From Diplocarpon mali (taxonomy: Eukaryota; Ascomycota; Leotiomycetes; Helotiales; Drepanopezizaceae): a DNA stretch of 64,000 nt. Position 1 is the first letter of the stretch. Every line of letters begins with the position of its first letter. Below the pieces are notes generated by a model. The model saw only the letters and a program-made list of their open reading frames with translations, was not told where the DNA came from and searched no databases. The stretch lies in contig JAENRP010000208.1 of NCBI GenBank assembly GCA_024741835.1, positions 1 through 64,000 of the forward strand, in the 5' to 3' direction. Positions 22,572 through 33,727 of the stretch are shown here, one piece after another. A program made the position numbers and the translations under genes.

Positions 22572-22594
22572 ACTCTTAGGCCTGGCCTGCGACT
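22572..22594. repeat. PGLRV palindrome near ORF B C-terminus
   Basis: Read T-L-R-P-G-L-R-L, in frame, 115 codons before the stop. Confidence 0.85.
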
Positions 22595-22996
22595 TAATCT
22601 AAAGAAAGGCAAGGCTAAGGAAGTTATAGCTATAGAATCTCCTACTGCGTCCCCCTTAGTAGCAGATGACTCTTTAGAGAATGATAATAATAATAAAAAG
22701 GATAATAATAATAATGCTATAATATAAGTCTCCCTCCCTATTAGCAGAAGCTATTAAACTATACTAGCATCTTTATAAAATACTAAAGCTCTTATAATAC
22801 TAAGACCAGACTCTTCTAATACTAATAGCGAACTATTAAGAAGAAGTAGGCGCTTTATAAAGAAAGTATTATTTAATAATAGTTCTCCTTATCCCTTAAA
22901 GAGAACTAAGGAAAATTGATATCTAAGTTAGTACTATTTTTAATTGTTTTTACAACTCTATAGCTTATTTATTTATTTTACTAGTTTCGTTTTCTA

Positions 22997-23011
22997 ACTC
23001 TTAGGCCTGGT
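22997..23011. repeat. PGLRV palindrome cut by assembly gap
   Basis: The left arm and centre are present, then the N gap begins exactly inside the repeat. It is outside ORF B, in the 3' untranslated part. Confidence 0.7.
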
Positions 23012-23088
23012 NNNNNNNNNNNNNNNNNNNNNNNNNNNNNNNNNNNNNNNNNNNNNNNNNNNNNNNNNNNNNNNNNNNNNNNNNNNNN
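23012..23088. other. Assembly gap (77 N)
   Basis: Run of N that begins within a palindrome, which suggests a hard-to-assemble palindrome cluster. Confidence 0.99.
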
Positions 23089-23261
23089 TTTTTTTCTTTT
23101 TACCTTTAATAATAATATAGCTTTAGTTTAGGCCTTTTAATATATTAGTTTTCTCGCACTTAGGGTTTGCTAGTAATTAATATGCTATTGCCTTAACCTA
23201 TATTATTTTATATTCTTTACTAATAGTAATAGGGGCTACTACTTTTATTATTTAGGATATA

Positions 23262-23506
23262 TATAAAGACCTGAGATAGATAGGTCTTATAATATATATT
23301 ATATAATTGGTATAGGTTAGTAGGAGGATAAAAGGGCTACCTTCTATATATAGAGATAGCGCGTGTCGCTATAGTATTGAATATACCTTATACTTGGGAC
23401 TTATTCCTAATATCTTGTCTAGGAGAGCCTACTTGTAGTGCTTCCTCCTCTTGTTTTTAGGTCTTCCCTTGGGCCTATTCTTGTGTTGTCTCCCCTCTGT
23501 TTTATA
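23262..23506 (+). repeat. Giant-II 3' LTR
   Basis: 245 bp. It retains more G and C than the 5' LTR (for example ttgtgttgtctcccctctg), so it lost fewer bases to RIP. The target duplication ctat follows at 23507-23510. Confidence 0.9.
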
Positions 23507-23549
23507 CTATATTTAAATAAGCAAGCTCGCTAAGCCTTTATTTAAGGAT

Positions 23550-24318
23550 CTATTATAGGATAAGCCTAAATGTACCTTAAACCTTAGTACCTCTTAAAGA
23601 CTAACCCCTTTTGAAACTATTAAAAAATAGTAGAACTGCTAAGCAGTTACTTTTTGACTAGCTAAGAGGTAGACCTATTTCGATCTACTTTCTATTACCT
23701 CTATATAAGAGAAGCCGGTTATTTTAAAGAAACTTTCCTTTAGTTTTAAGCCTAATTCTAATCTATTGCGATTTAAGAAAAGGTCTTAAGATCTAAGTAA
23801 TTCTTCTTTATATAAAATAAGATTACCCCTTAGCTTAAAGCTGCTTGCACCCTAGTTAAGGCCTCTTAAAAGAAGGACTATACTATTATAATTAACCAAT
23901 TAAATGCCCTTAATACTAAATGCTAAAGTAACTAACTTCTTAACCCTTTAATTAGAAGTAAGGCTACCTTAGTATTATACTAGAAGATATCCGGTTTGCT
24001 CTTTAATAAGACCGCTCGCGGTCCGAGCGCTGGAAATATTACCTAAGTTTCTAGGCTACTAGCCTTAAAGCCTACTACCCCTTTTTACTAAGATACGCCA
24101 ACTAAGGCTAATTCTCTTGCTTTACCCTTTAAGCAAGCTACCTATTAGACCTATAGTAAAACTGGTTATTATAAGACTGAGTGCCCTTTTATAAGTAAGA
24201 TTAATACTTTAAAAGATGCAAAGGAATCTGATCTAACTTTAGACTTAATTAAAAATAGGGTCGAAATAGAAGAAGATTAGAAAAATAAAAAGGCTTAGGA
24301 AAAGACTCCTACTTAAGC
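23550..24318 (+). pseudogene. Gypsy-I copy 1 gag (C-terminal part)
   Basis: A Gag-like frame ends in a nucleocapsid zinc knuckle at 24143-24187, seen as Y-x-T-Y-S-K-T-G-Y-Y-K-T-E-C-P-F. This is C-x2-C-G-K-T-G-H-x4-C with TGT-to-TAT and CAT-to-TAT damage. The knuckle codons start at positions congruent to 24137, one frame away from the protease codons (24319); copies 2 and 3 show the same minus-one relation. Gag and Pol were therefore probably separate overlapping frames joined by minus-one frameshifting, although the slip site cannot be located. It binds and packages element RNA. Confidence 0.75.
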
Positions 24319-27300
24319 TTGCGAAAGTACGACTTATCGAAGCTAGATCTTAACTCTTTAATAAGAGAGAAGCAATTCCTAACCTCTTATACTATTAATA
24401 TAAATAGACTTAAAGTATTATTATTAGCTTTAGTAGATACTAAAGCCCTTAATTACCTATTTTTAAATCGTTCCCTTTTTATATATCTTTTAAGAGCAAC
24501 TGGCTTTAAAATTCTTCCTCTTTTAGCCCTTATTCCTATTTATGGATTTTAAAATACTATTTATATATAAGCTATATATTATATATGCTTTTATTTAACA
24601 ATTGATAGAAGGCGTATTTACAACTGCCTTTAAGTTATCTTTGACTTAGGTTAGCGTAATACTATTATTAGAATTAAATAGATATACTGATTCTAACTTA
24701 AACTTAATTTAAAGGAAAACCGATTTATATAGCCTTTATATTACTTCCTATTTCCTTAATTTGTAAAGGAAATCCTTATCTATCTTTTCCCTTTTAAAGG
24801 ACTTTAGATCCAATCTAATTATTAAGCTAATATTAATTATAAAGAATAGGAAATAGCTATAGATAAAGCTTAATAGATTAATAGAAGATAGTCTTATATT
24901 AATTTAATAGTCTTAGCTAAGCGCAAGATCCCTATTACTATTATTAAGCTAGCGCTCCTACTTATAATTAAGCTAGATCTAAGAAAATAATCTAATATGA
25001 ATCGACTATATTCTGACCTTATTCGCAAATAGCCTAAAGCTACGGTTCTTATTTGCGAAATTAGCACTAATGCCTTTTATTATAATATAAAGCGTAAAGA
25101 GACTAAGTTCTTTTAAACTAGTATTTATAAAGTAAATAGGATTCTAAAGGAAAGATATAAGCCTAAGAATCCTAATATTAAAAAGCTAATTAATAATCGA
25201 CTCTTAAAATAGTACTAATCTTTAAGATAAGCCTTTTTAAAAAGGGATATAGATACCCTCCTTTCCTATCGGTACTATAATTATAAGATATAGCTGAAAA
25301 GGCCCTTGCTTAATGCCTATTTACCCCTCTACTATCAATCTATTAAAGAGCTTAAGGTTATAAAGGAGTACTTATTTAAGAATTTAAATAAAGGCTTTAT
25401 TAAAACAAGTACTAGCCCCTTTGCTTCGCTAGTACTATTTATAAAGAAGGCCGATAGTAGCCTCTGATTTTGCATAAACTACTAGAAGCTAAATACACTA
25501 ACTTAAAAGGACGCTTACCTAATTCCAAGAATAGACGAGCTTTTAAGGCAAGTATCTAAAGCTAAGATTTTTATAAAACTAGATATTCGAGCCGCTTTTA
25601 ATTAGATACAAATGGACCTTAAATCAAAGGAATATACTACCTTTCAAATAAGGTATAGATCTTATAAATGTAAGGTTCTTTTATTTAGCCTTTATAATAG
25701 ACCTAGTACTTATTAGTAGTATATAAATAATATTCTTTTAAATTACTTAAATAATTTTTATATAACGTATTTAAACGATATTTTAATTTACTCTAAGAAT
25801 ATTAAAGAGCATTAGGATTATATTAAAAAGGTGCTAAAATAACTCTTAAAGGCTAGCCTTTAAGCAGATATTAAGAAATGCAAGTTCTATATTACTCGAA
25901 CTTAATATCTTAAATACGTTCTAATAATAACTAAGATCGAACTAGACCTTAAAAAGGTCGAACTATTGCGTAATTAAAAGTATTTAAAAATTATTATTAA
26001 AGTAAAGTCTTACCTAGGATTTTGCAAGTTCTACTAATAATTCATTTGCAACTTTAGGCTAATTGCTAAACCCCTTTCTATTTTAACCTAATTAATAGTA
26101 CCTTAGAATTAGATAGAAGAGTGCTAAATCACTTTTAAAGAGCTTTGCAAGCAGTTGCTTTCAATTTAGTAGATTTACCATTTTAACCCTGACTTACTTA
26201 TAAAGCTGGAAACTGATGCTTCTAATAGCATTATCGCTAAAGTACTTTCTTAATAATACTCTAATAAGTAATAGTACCTAATTAGCTTCTATTTGCATAT
26301 ACTCTTTAACTATAAACCTAATTAGGAAATATATAATAAGGAACTCTTTGCTATTATTAAATCCTACTATAAATAGAGACCTAAGCTTATATTACTTAAA
26401 GAGCGAGTTGATATTTACTTAGATTACCGCTCCTTTAAGTACTTTATAACTACTAAGGTTCTAATTATAAAATAGTACTAATAGATAGAATTTTTATCTA
26501 ACTTTAATTTTCGAATTATATATACTCTTAGTAAAGATAATCAGAAGGCTAATATTCTTAGCCGCTAAGAGTAGGATATGCCAGTTTATAAATAAGCAAA
26601 GCTAGATAGCCGATCTTAGGTTTTGATTTCCCTAATCTAATTAGACCTTTAAATTAATACTAAATTAGCTAACAAATTTCTTACTAAATCTATTAAAGGC
26701 ACCCTAGCCTTAATGTTAATTGATACTTTTAATTCGACTTTAAATTGACCTAAGGATTCCTTTAATTTAATTAAAAAGCTTTATTAAAACAATTGCAAAT
26801 CCTTTTAAAAGATTTATACTAACCTCTTTAAGAACTACTCTTTAAAAGACAGATTGCTTTACTTTAAGAAGCGTCTTTGCGTATGCTATAATACTCCCTT
26901 ATAAACTTATTTAATTTAAAAAACTTATAATTAACCTTTAAGCGTATACCCTAATAGCTTAAAGACCTATTAGCTACTTGCTCCTAAGTACTATTAGGTT
27001 AGGATAGGTTCGGACTATAAAAGATTTATTGCAAACTACAGACCTTATTAATTCTTATATTTAAAGATAATTAAAAAATAAGGCCTCTTATAGCCCCTCC
27101 TTATTCCTAACTATCCTATATAGCACTTATATATAGATTTTAAAGATTTCCCTCTTAATAAGTATAGTTTTGATCAAATCTTAGTTTTTATAAACCAACT
27201 TAATAAGAGCGCTATTATAATCCCTTATTAAAAAGATATCAACACTTAAGGAACTGCCCGATTATTTATTTAATAGATATATCGATTCAGCTATACTCTA

Positions 27301-28308
27301 GAGATAATTACCTTTAACTAAGGTTCCTAATTTATCTCCTTATTTTAGAAAGAGTTCTATTATATTATTAGTATTAAGATTAAACTCTTTATAGTATACT
27401 ATAAGAAGACTAATAGCCAAATAGAGATCATAAATAAGTATATTAATTTAAGGCTATAGCCTTTTATTAATTACTATTAAGATAATTAAAGTAAACTGAT
27501 TCTATTAATAGATCATGCGCAATCTACCCTCCTTTATACTTCTATTAGTATAACCTTATATTAGCTTAAGTATAGAATTATACCTTAGATAAGTTAGGAC
27601 TGGATCTTTCTAAAACCGTCCAGCCTATAGGAGAGATTAAATTAAGCAGAGGCTAAGCTAATAGTAGAGAGGATGCACTTAGCCTAGGAAGTAGCAAAAG
27701 GCAATATAGAATGCGCTTAAAAGAAAATGCGTAAGTCTATAAATTAATACTAAAAGGAGATTAATTAAAAACCTAAAGATATAGTCTACCTTTTGATAAA
27801 AAATCTTAAGAACTACCGCTTTAATAAGAAACTAGCCAATCAATAGGATAGTCCTTTTAAGGTTCTTAAGAAGGTAGGCAATTTATATTAAATTAAGCTG
27901 CCTATAGGTTTTATAATATATAATATCTTTATGCTAAAGCTACTATTTAAAGATCTGCAAAACCCTTTATTAAGTTAAGAATAACCCTAGCCTATTATAG
28001 AAAAGATCGTAAGGTAAGAAGAGTATAAAGTGTCTAAGATATTAAGTATACGCCTATCTTAAGGGAACTTAAAGTACTAGGTCAAATAGACTAGTTATAA
28101 CCCTAATTTAAATTAGTATTATACCTTAAATTTTACAAAATCCTTATATAAAATTCGCGACTTTTATTAGGCTAATCTTATAAAGCTAGAACTACCTTAG
28201 AACCTATAAGCTTAGCTAAAGGCTTAGGAAAGCGGTATAGATAATTATAATCACTTAAAAGATAATAGGCTAGATGCGAAATAGGTTAGTAAATAAATCT
28301 AAAAATAT
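24319..28308 (+). pseudogene. Gypsy-I copy 1 pol: protease, RT, RNase H, integrase, chromodomain
   Basis: The protease at 24319-24552 is still open, with L-V-D-T-K-A for the D-T/S-G-A active site. RT is at about 25330-25900: F-I-K-K-A-D-S-S-L, then Y-L-N-D-I-L-I-Y-S (25768-25794) for Y-L-D-D. RNase H, with L-E-T-D-A-S near 26205, runs to about 26560. Integrase lies at about 26870-27560, with Y-Y-x-V-x-I-G-S-D-Y-K-R-F-I and I-N-K-Y-I-N-L-R-L near the catalytic Glu region. A chromodomain lies at 28018-28190 (L-K-Y-Q-V-K-x-T-S-Y for L-x-Y-x-V-K-W-x-G-Y), placing it in the chromoviruses. Protease (24319), RT (25768) and chromodomain (28021) codons share one phase, so no net indel occurred in about 3.7 kb. 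Confidence 0.9.
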
Positions 28309-29598
28309 AAAAAAAAAAAAATAAAAAAAAAGGAGAAAAATAATAAAAAATATAAAAACAATAACACTAGGCCTATTGCCCCTTCTCCTTATAACTCCTT
28401 TAACCCCTCTTCCTTTATGCTTAAGGAGATAAGCTCTAACTCTATTTTAAAGCTAGAGCTTGCCTTTTGTCTACGCCTTTGCCTAGAATAACCCTAACCT
28501 CCTTTTGCTGCCACTAGCGCCGCCCTACTAGCTGCTGCGCCTAATGCGACCCTTATTATTGCAAGCCCTCCTCCTCTTATAAGAGACTCTGCTGCTATAG
28601 CAGTCCACTCTACTAATATAGCAATAGACCTTAGGAGGCCTAATATAGTTTGACTAGATTACTTTAACCTTATTAGCCAGGACTTAATAAGGTCGCTGCG
28701 CTCCTATTAGAAAGTTAGCGATCGATTTGATACTAATTCGGATTGAACTTATAATAACTATCACCTAGACCCCCTTTAGCTAGCTTGCTATAGCCTTAGC
28801 TATAGAGTAGAGCTCTATAAGGCTAGCGCGCTCGATTTAAGTGCAGCTAGTTAGAGCCTTTACGCTAGCTATTAGCAAAAGGTTAATAAGGATCTAAGCG
28901 CGCTAGACCGCCTTTTAATAAAGCAACTCGCAGTTCCTTACCGAAACCGCCCGCGCGTTATTATTATTACTACTATCGTCCTCCTTTTACTGCTAAGCAG
29001 CCTCCCCCTGCTACTCCTTAAAGGCCGCAGATAGTACCGCAAACTCCTCCCTAATATAAGAGAGAAGCTATAAATAAGTATTAGCGCGAACAAAACTAAA
29101 GAGTCAATTCAAGGTACTTATAAAGATGCACTCTGCCTTTTACTTCTAGTACTAATAGCACTTTTTACTATATTTAAACTCAAATTCGCACTTATGCGCA
29201 ATATTACGCATAAGGCACCGCATATACTAGTAATAATAAATGCAATAGGCTACTATAAGAGCGCCTGACGGCAAAGGGATTAGCACTATACGTATTAGAC
29301 GCGATTCGACCCTAGATTAGGGCAAACTTACTTATAATAGTTAGTAGTAGTAGTAGTAATTGTTTCTACTATTATGCATTAGCCCTACGCTATAGTAGTA
29401 GGAGTAGGGGACCTATGCAATTATATATAGTTATTATACTAAGGAAGGAAGATCCTATAAAGGGAAAAACAAATTTGAAAGTATAATACAACTTGCGCTA
29501 AATTAAATATAGAATAGTATTATTCGTATAATAATGCGCTAAGTATATTACTATACGAAAATCATTATAAGCTACTAACGCTTATAGGCAAGCGTTCT
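28309..29598 (+). pseudogene. Gypsy-I copy 1 Pol C-terminal extension with three hydrophobic segments
   Basis: After the chromodomain the same phase continues through an A-rich Lys/Asn linker (28307-28370) and then reads T-R-P-I-A-P-S-P-Y-N-S-F onward to cgt-tct-taa at 29593-29601, next to the polypurine tract. Segments: a Pro/Ala-rich region; V-I-I-I-T-T-I-V-L-L-L-L-L (28957-29025), followed by basic K-G-R-R; C-L-L-L-L-V-L-I-A-L-F-T-I-F (29131-29180); V-V-V-V-V-I-V-S-T-I (29335-29408). These look like membrane spans. The reading frame is also in phase in copies 2 and 3. Chromovirus Pol usually ends at or soon after the chromodomain. Three stops shared by all copies just before the linker (28282, 28294 and 28300 in this copy) may be RIP-damaged Gln codons or one true stop, so it may be a separate ORF. 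An envelope-like role is only a possibility. Confidence 0.6.
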
Positions 29599-29601
29599 TA
29601 A

Positions 29602-29614
29602 AGGGGGGAGGTAG
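29602..29614 (+). promoter_or_regulatory. Gypsy-I copy 1 polypurine tract
   Basis: A G-rich run, aggggggaggtag, directly before the 3' LTR. It is the primer site for plus-strand DNA synthesis and is conserved at 55904-55917 and 63938-63949. Confidence 0.8.
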
Positions 29615-29921
29615 TATAATAGCTATACCTCTACTTAATGCAATTACCTAGGAGTATAGCGTTTTAAGGTTTTGCAATCTCGATTCGATATAGGATTATT
29701 TCGAATCGATCTTAAAGGTATAAAAGGATATTCTTATATAATATTATATAAATGGATAAAGAGCCTTAAGCTGCTTATATATATAAGAAAGAAGGGCTCT
29801 TTCCTAAAGAGGGCTCTCTAACTTCTTCGTTTCCTTTATATTAGACCTATAGAATACGCCTTTTGCACTACTTCTTGCTCTTATACTTAATCCCGCACTT
29901 TGGCGGTTCTATATTATTATA
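29615..29921 (+). repeat. Gypsy-I copy 1, 3' LTR
   Basis: 307 bp. It starts TATAATAGCT, the RIP form of TGTAACGGCT, and ends TTATTATA. Confidence 0.9.
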
Positions 29922-30351
29922 CCTTAGCAGTAGCAGTACTTTAGTAACTACCTTCCAACTTGCTAAGTCAGTAGTATAAAGACTTTACTATTAAGTTAAA
30001 AAAGCCAGAAGAATCAAATTCGCCTATTTGATTCTTATCTTCCCTTATATACTATATTATATGTATTATATATTCCCCCTCCTTTTAGGTCATATATCCT
30101 TATATAATAAGGCTAGGAGTAGGAGAGAGCTATATAAGTTGATATAACCCTTTTACTATAATCCTTAGTTATGGCCTTGAATATTAGGCAGCACCTCTTA
30201 GGTACCCTTATAATAAATAAATAAGGTTTAACTGCCTTATCGATTCTATTAAACTATTAGCATGTATTATATATTCCTATATAAATAAATCCTATACTAC
30301 GTAACTATACGCTAGTCTAAATTAAGTTAGAGTATCTATGAATTTGATTCT
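29922..30351. repeat. 430-bp spacer between Gypsy-I copies 1 and 2
   Basis: Nearly identical to 56225-56656 apart from RIP-type differences. It holds an inverted repeat, agaatcaaat / atttgattct, around 30012-30038, and AT-rich repeats, but no coding sequence. It ends against an LTR that lacks its first 12 bases. Confidence 0.8.
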
Positions 30352-30648
30352 TTACCTCTACTTAGTGCAATTACCTAAGAGTATAGTATTTTAAAGTTTT
30401 ATAATCTCGATTCGATATAGGGTTATCTTAAATCGACCCTAAAGGTATAAAAGGATATTCTTATATAATATTATATAAATAGATAAAGAGCCTTAAGCTA
30501 CTTATATATATAAGGAAGAAGGGCTTTCTCCTAAGGAGGGCTCTTTAACTTCTTTATTTCCTTTATATTAAACCTATAGAATACGCCTTTTATACTACTT
30601 CTTACTCTTATACTTAATCCTGCATTTCGGCGGTTCTATATTATTATA
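30352..30648 (+). repeat. Gypsy-I copy 2, 5' LTR lacking its first 12 bases
   Basis: Collinear with the solo LTR from its base 11-13 onward. The bases before it belong to the spacer. It ends TTATTATA at 30648. Confidence 0.85.
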
Positions 30649-31490
30649 TTAAATGAAGAAGTTCTTCTCTACTAAGAATAGCTTTTAATAATATCCTATC
30701 CCTTTTGAAAATCGATTTGCGGTTATTTCGACTTTCAATAGAGTTAGGATCCTAGAGATCTCTTAGACAAACTGAGAGCTTAAGTATAGCTTATTAACTA
30801 GTATAATTAAGGAACGCTTTTATTAATCGGATTTTCTTAACTACTCCTTTTATAGAAGAGCTATAGGCAGAAGTTAGGAGAGCATTATGCTACTAAAACC
30901 CTTTTTCTATAGAACCCCTTTTTAACTAAATCCCTACTAAAATCAAAATTGGTAAAATAAATTCCCTACTAGCTAGAAGTTAGCAAATATAGAATATATC
31001 TAGTTTATTTGAAGAGCCAGCTTCTATAGGAAGTACCCCTACCCTAGCCTTTAGGGCCAGACCTTCCTTTGCTACTAAGGGTAAGAGACTATAATACTAT
31101 AGCTAAGCCAATTGAGATAAATAAGACTTTTCGAATCTAAATGTCTTATAAGGAATAGTCTTAAGTTTAAAGGAATATCTTATAATACTAAGATCAATCT
31201 AATTAATAACTATAAAGCGAGATTAATAGGATTACCTAGGCTATCTTAAGCCTAAAGACCCTAGCTTATTAAAGCTAAGAGATAGCTTAGCGTATATATT
31301 AGACTATTAAGTAAGAATCCACTTACCTTTGATAAAGCGAGACCTAGCCTCTTTCGGAAGTCGATATAGATATAAAATAGCTAAAAATTCAGCTAATTGA
31401 AAAGATTACCCCCTTTAATAATAGGACCTCTTTAATATATAAGTAGTAGTTAGCTTTAATCTAAGACTGATTGCAAGTTAATGCTAACTT
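30649..31490 (+). other. Gypsy-I copy 2 leader
   Basis: Collinear with 6944-7786. Nothing further is recognisable. Confidence 0.6.
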
Positions 31491-32300
31491 ATATTTAAAT
31501 AAGCGAGCTCGCTAAGCCCTTATTTAAGGATCTACTATAAGATAAGCCTAAATATACCTTAAACCTTAGTACCTTTTAGAGACTAACCCCTTTTAGAACT
31601 ATTAAGAAATAGTGGAACTGCTAAGCAATTACTTTTTAACTAGCTAAGAGGTAGACCTATTTCGATCCACTTTCTATTACCTTTATATAAGAAAAGCTAA
31701 TTATTCTAAAGAAACTTTCCCTTAGTTTTAAGCCTAATTCTAATCTGCTGCAATCTAAGGAGAGGTCTTAAGATTTAAGTAGTTCTTCTTTATATAGAAT
31801 AAGATTACCCTTTAGCTTAGAGCTGCCTACGCCTTAGCTAAGGCCTCTTAAGAGAAGAACTATACTATTATAATTAACTAATTAAATGCCTTTAATACTA
31901 AATACTAAAGTAATCAACTTTTTAACCCTTTAATTAAAAGCAAGGCTACCTTAATATTATATTAAAAGATATCTAGTTTACTCTTTAATAAGACCGCTTA
32001 TAATCTAAGCGCTGGAAATACTACCTAAGTTTTTAGGCCACTAGCCCTAAAGCCTACTACCCCTTTTTGCTAAGATATGCTTACTAAGGCTAGTTCTCTT
32101 GCTTTACCCCTTAAGTAAGCTACCTATTAGACCTATAGCAAAATTGGTTATTATAAGATTAAGTGCCCTTTTATAAGCAAGATCAATACTTTAGAAGATA
32201 TAAAGGAATCTGATCCAACTTTAGACTTAATTAAGAATAGGGTCGAAATAAAAGAAGATTAGAAAAACGAAAAGGCTTAGGAAAAGACTCTTACTTAAGC
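31491..32300 (+). pseudogene. Gypsy-I copy 2 gag (C-terminal part)
   Basis: Same as the copy 1 Gag. The zinc knuckle at 32125-32169 is seen as Y-x-T-Y-S-K-I-G-Y-Y-K-I-K-C-P-F. Its codon phase (32119) is again one frame away from the protease (32301), as in the other two copies. Confidence 0.7.
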
Positions 32301-33727
32301 TTGCAAAAGTGCGACTTATTAAAGCTAGATCTTAACTCTTTAATAGGAAAGAAGCAATTCTTAACCTCTTATACTATTAATATAAATAGACTTAAAGTAT
32401 TATTATTAGCTTTAATAAATACTAAAGCCTTTAATTACTTATTTTTAAATTATTCCCTTTTTATATATCTTTTAAAAGCGATTGGCTTTAAAATTCTTCC
32501 TCTTCTAGCCCTTATTCCTATCTATGGATTTTAAAATACTATTTATATATAAGTTATATACTATATATACTTTTACTTAATAATTGATAAAAGGCATATT
32601 TATAACTGCCCTTAGGTTATCTTTAACTTAGGCTAGTATAATGCTATTATTAAAGTTAAATAGATATGCCAATTCCGACTTAAACTTAATTTAAAGGAAA
32701 ACCGATTTGTATAGCCTTTATATTACCTCTTATCTTCCTAATTTATAAAGGAAATCCTTATCTATCTTCTCCCTTTTAAAGGACTTTGGATCTAATCTAA
32801 TTATTAAATTAATATTAATTATAAAGAATATGAAATAGCTATAAACGAAGCTTAATAGATTAATAGAAGATAGTCTTATATTAATTTAATAGTCTTAACT
32901 AAGCGTAAGATCCCTATTACTATTACTAGGCTAGCGCCCTTACTTATAACTAAGCTAGATCTAGGAAAATAGTCTAATATAAATCGACTATATTCTGACC
33001 TTGTTTACAAATGGCCTAAAGCTACGGTTCCTATTTGCGAAATTAGCGCTAATGCCTTTTATTATAATATAAAGCGTAAGAAGACTGAGTTCTTTTAAAC
33101 TAGTATTTATAAAGTAGATAGGATTCTAAAGGAAAGATATAAGCTTAAGAATCCTAATATTAAAAAGCTAATTAACGATCGACTTTTGAAATAGTACTAA
33201 TCTTTAAGATAAGCCTTTTTAAAAAGGAATGCAAATACCCTCCCTTCCTATTAGTATTATAATTATAAGATATAGCTAAAAGGGCCTTTGCCTAATGCCT
33301 ATTTGCCCTTCTACTATTAATCTATTAAGAAGCTTAAGGTTATAAAGGAGTACTTACTTAAGAATTTAAACAAAGGCTTTATTAAGATAAATACTAGCCC
33401 CTTTACTTCGCTAATGCTATTTATAAAGAAGGCCGATAGTAGCCTCCGATTTTATATAAACTATTAGAAGTTAAACGCACTAACTTAAAAGGACGCTTAC
33501 CTGATTCTAAGGATAGATAAGCTTTTAAGGCGAGTATCTAAAGCTAAGATTTTTATAAAACTAAATATTTGAGCCGCTTTTAATCAGATACAAATGGACC
33601 TCGAATTAAAGGAATATATCACCTTTTAAATAAGGTACGGATCCTATAAATGCAAGGTTCTCCTATTTAGCTTCTATAACAGACTTAATACTTACTAGCA
33701 GTATATAAATAATATTCTTTTAAATTA
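32301..33727 (+). pseudogene. Gypsy-I copy 2 pol: protease and first part of RT
   Basis: The protease (32301-32534) is open, with L-I-N-T-K-A where D-T/S-G-A is expected, so the catalytic Asp codon GAT is now AAT. RT begins near 33300 and holds F-I-K-K-A-D-S-S-L (about 33422) and D-A-Y-L-I-L-R-I. It stops at the Copia-IV target site aatta (33723-33727) and resumes at 39332. Confidence 0.85.

Larger units (their letters stand above)
19449..22919 (+). pseudogene. Giant-II ORF B, paralogue of ORF A (about 1,155 codons)
   Basis: One phase holds from about 19449 through palindromes at 20334, 20520, 21750 and 22572 to the TGA at 22917-22919, with no indel over 3.4 kb. The start codon is not identifiable. 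Matches to ORF A: L-L-E-D-I-V-S-T-Y-R-I-L-G against L-L-E-N-F-K-S-T-Y-T-T-L-G; F-N-D-F-L-D-K-E-L against F-D-D-F-L-I-E-E-L; I-A-R-A-I-K-Q-I against I-K-R-A-I-K-Q-I with F-T-L-D-N-I-I-Q-F-F. The C-terminus has an Asn/Asp/Lys run and a basic tail containing R-R-S-R-R-F-I-K-K. No known domain is recognised. Three of its four palindromes sit where ORF A has them. Confidence 0.65.
7787..23506 (+). mobile_element. Giant Ty3/gypsy element Giant-II (15.7 kb) with two extra paralogous ORFs
   Basis: Two 245-bp LTRs (7787-8031 and 23262-23506) start TATARAGACC and end TTTTATA, the RIP form of TG...CA. A 4-bp duplication ctat lies at 7783-7786 and 23507-23510. The interior contains gag-protease, then RT-RNase H-integrase, then two large ORFs homologous to each other, for about 15.2 kb between LTRs, far more than the 5-7 kb usual for fungal gypsy elements. 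It carries 12 copies of the 23-bp palindrome. It is inserted in the Gypsy-I copy 1 leader. I see no nested LTR pair inside that would explain its size. Confidence 0.85.
6637..29921 (+). mobile_element. Ty3/gypsy chromovirus Gypsy-I, copy 1 (interrupted by Giant-II)
   Basis: 307-bp LTRs lie at 6637-6943 and 29615-29921. The interior is 6944-7786 plus 23511-29614, about 6.95 kb once Giant-II is removed. Order: leader, gag with CCHC knuckle, protease, RT, RNase H, integrase, chromodomain, C-terminal extension, polypurine tract. It is the first of three tandem copies. No target duplication joins its outer ends, as expected for an element in a tandem array. Confidence 0.9.

Noticed and set aside
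28309..29598. Calling the Gypsy-I extension an envelope gene
   Set aside because: Only hydrophobic segments are visible: no signal peptide, cleavage site or fusion-peptide pattern could be shown.
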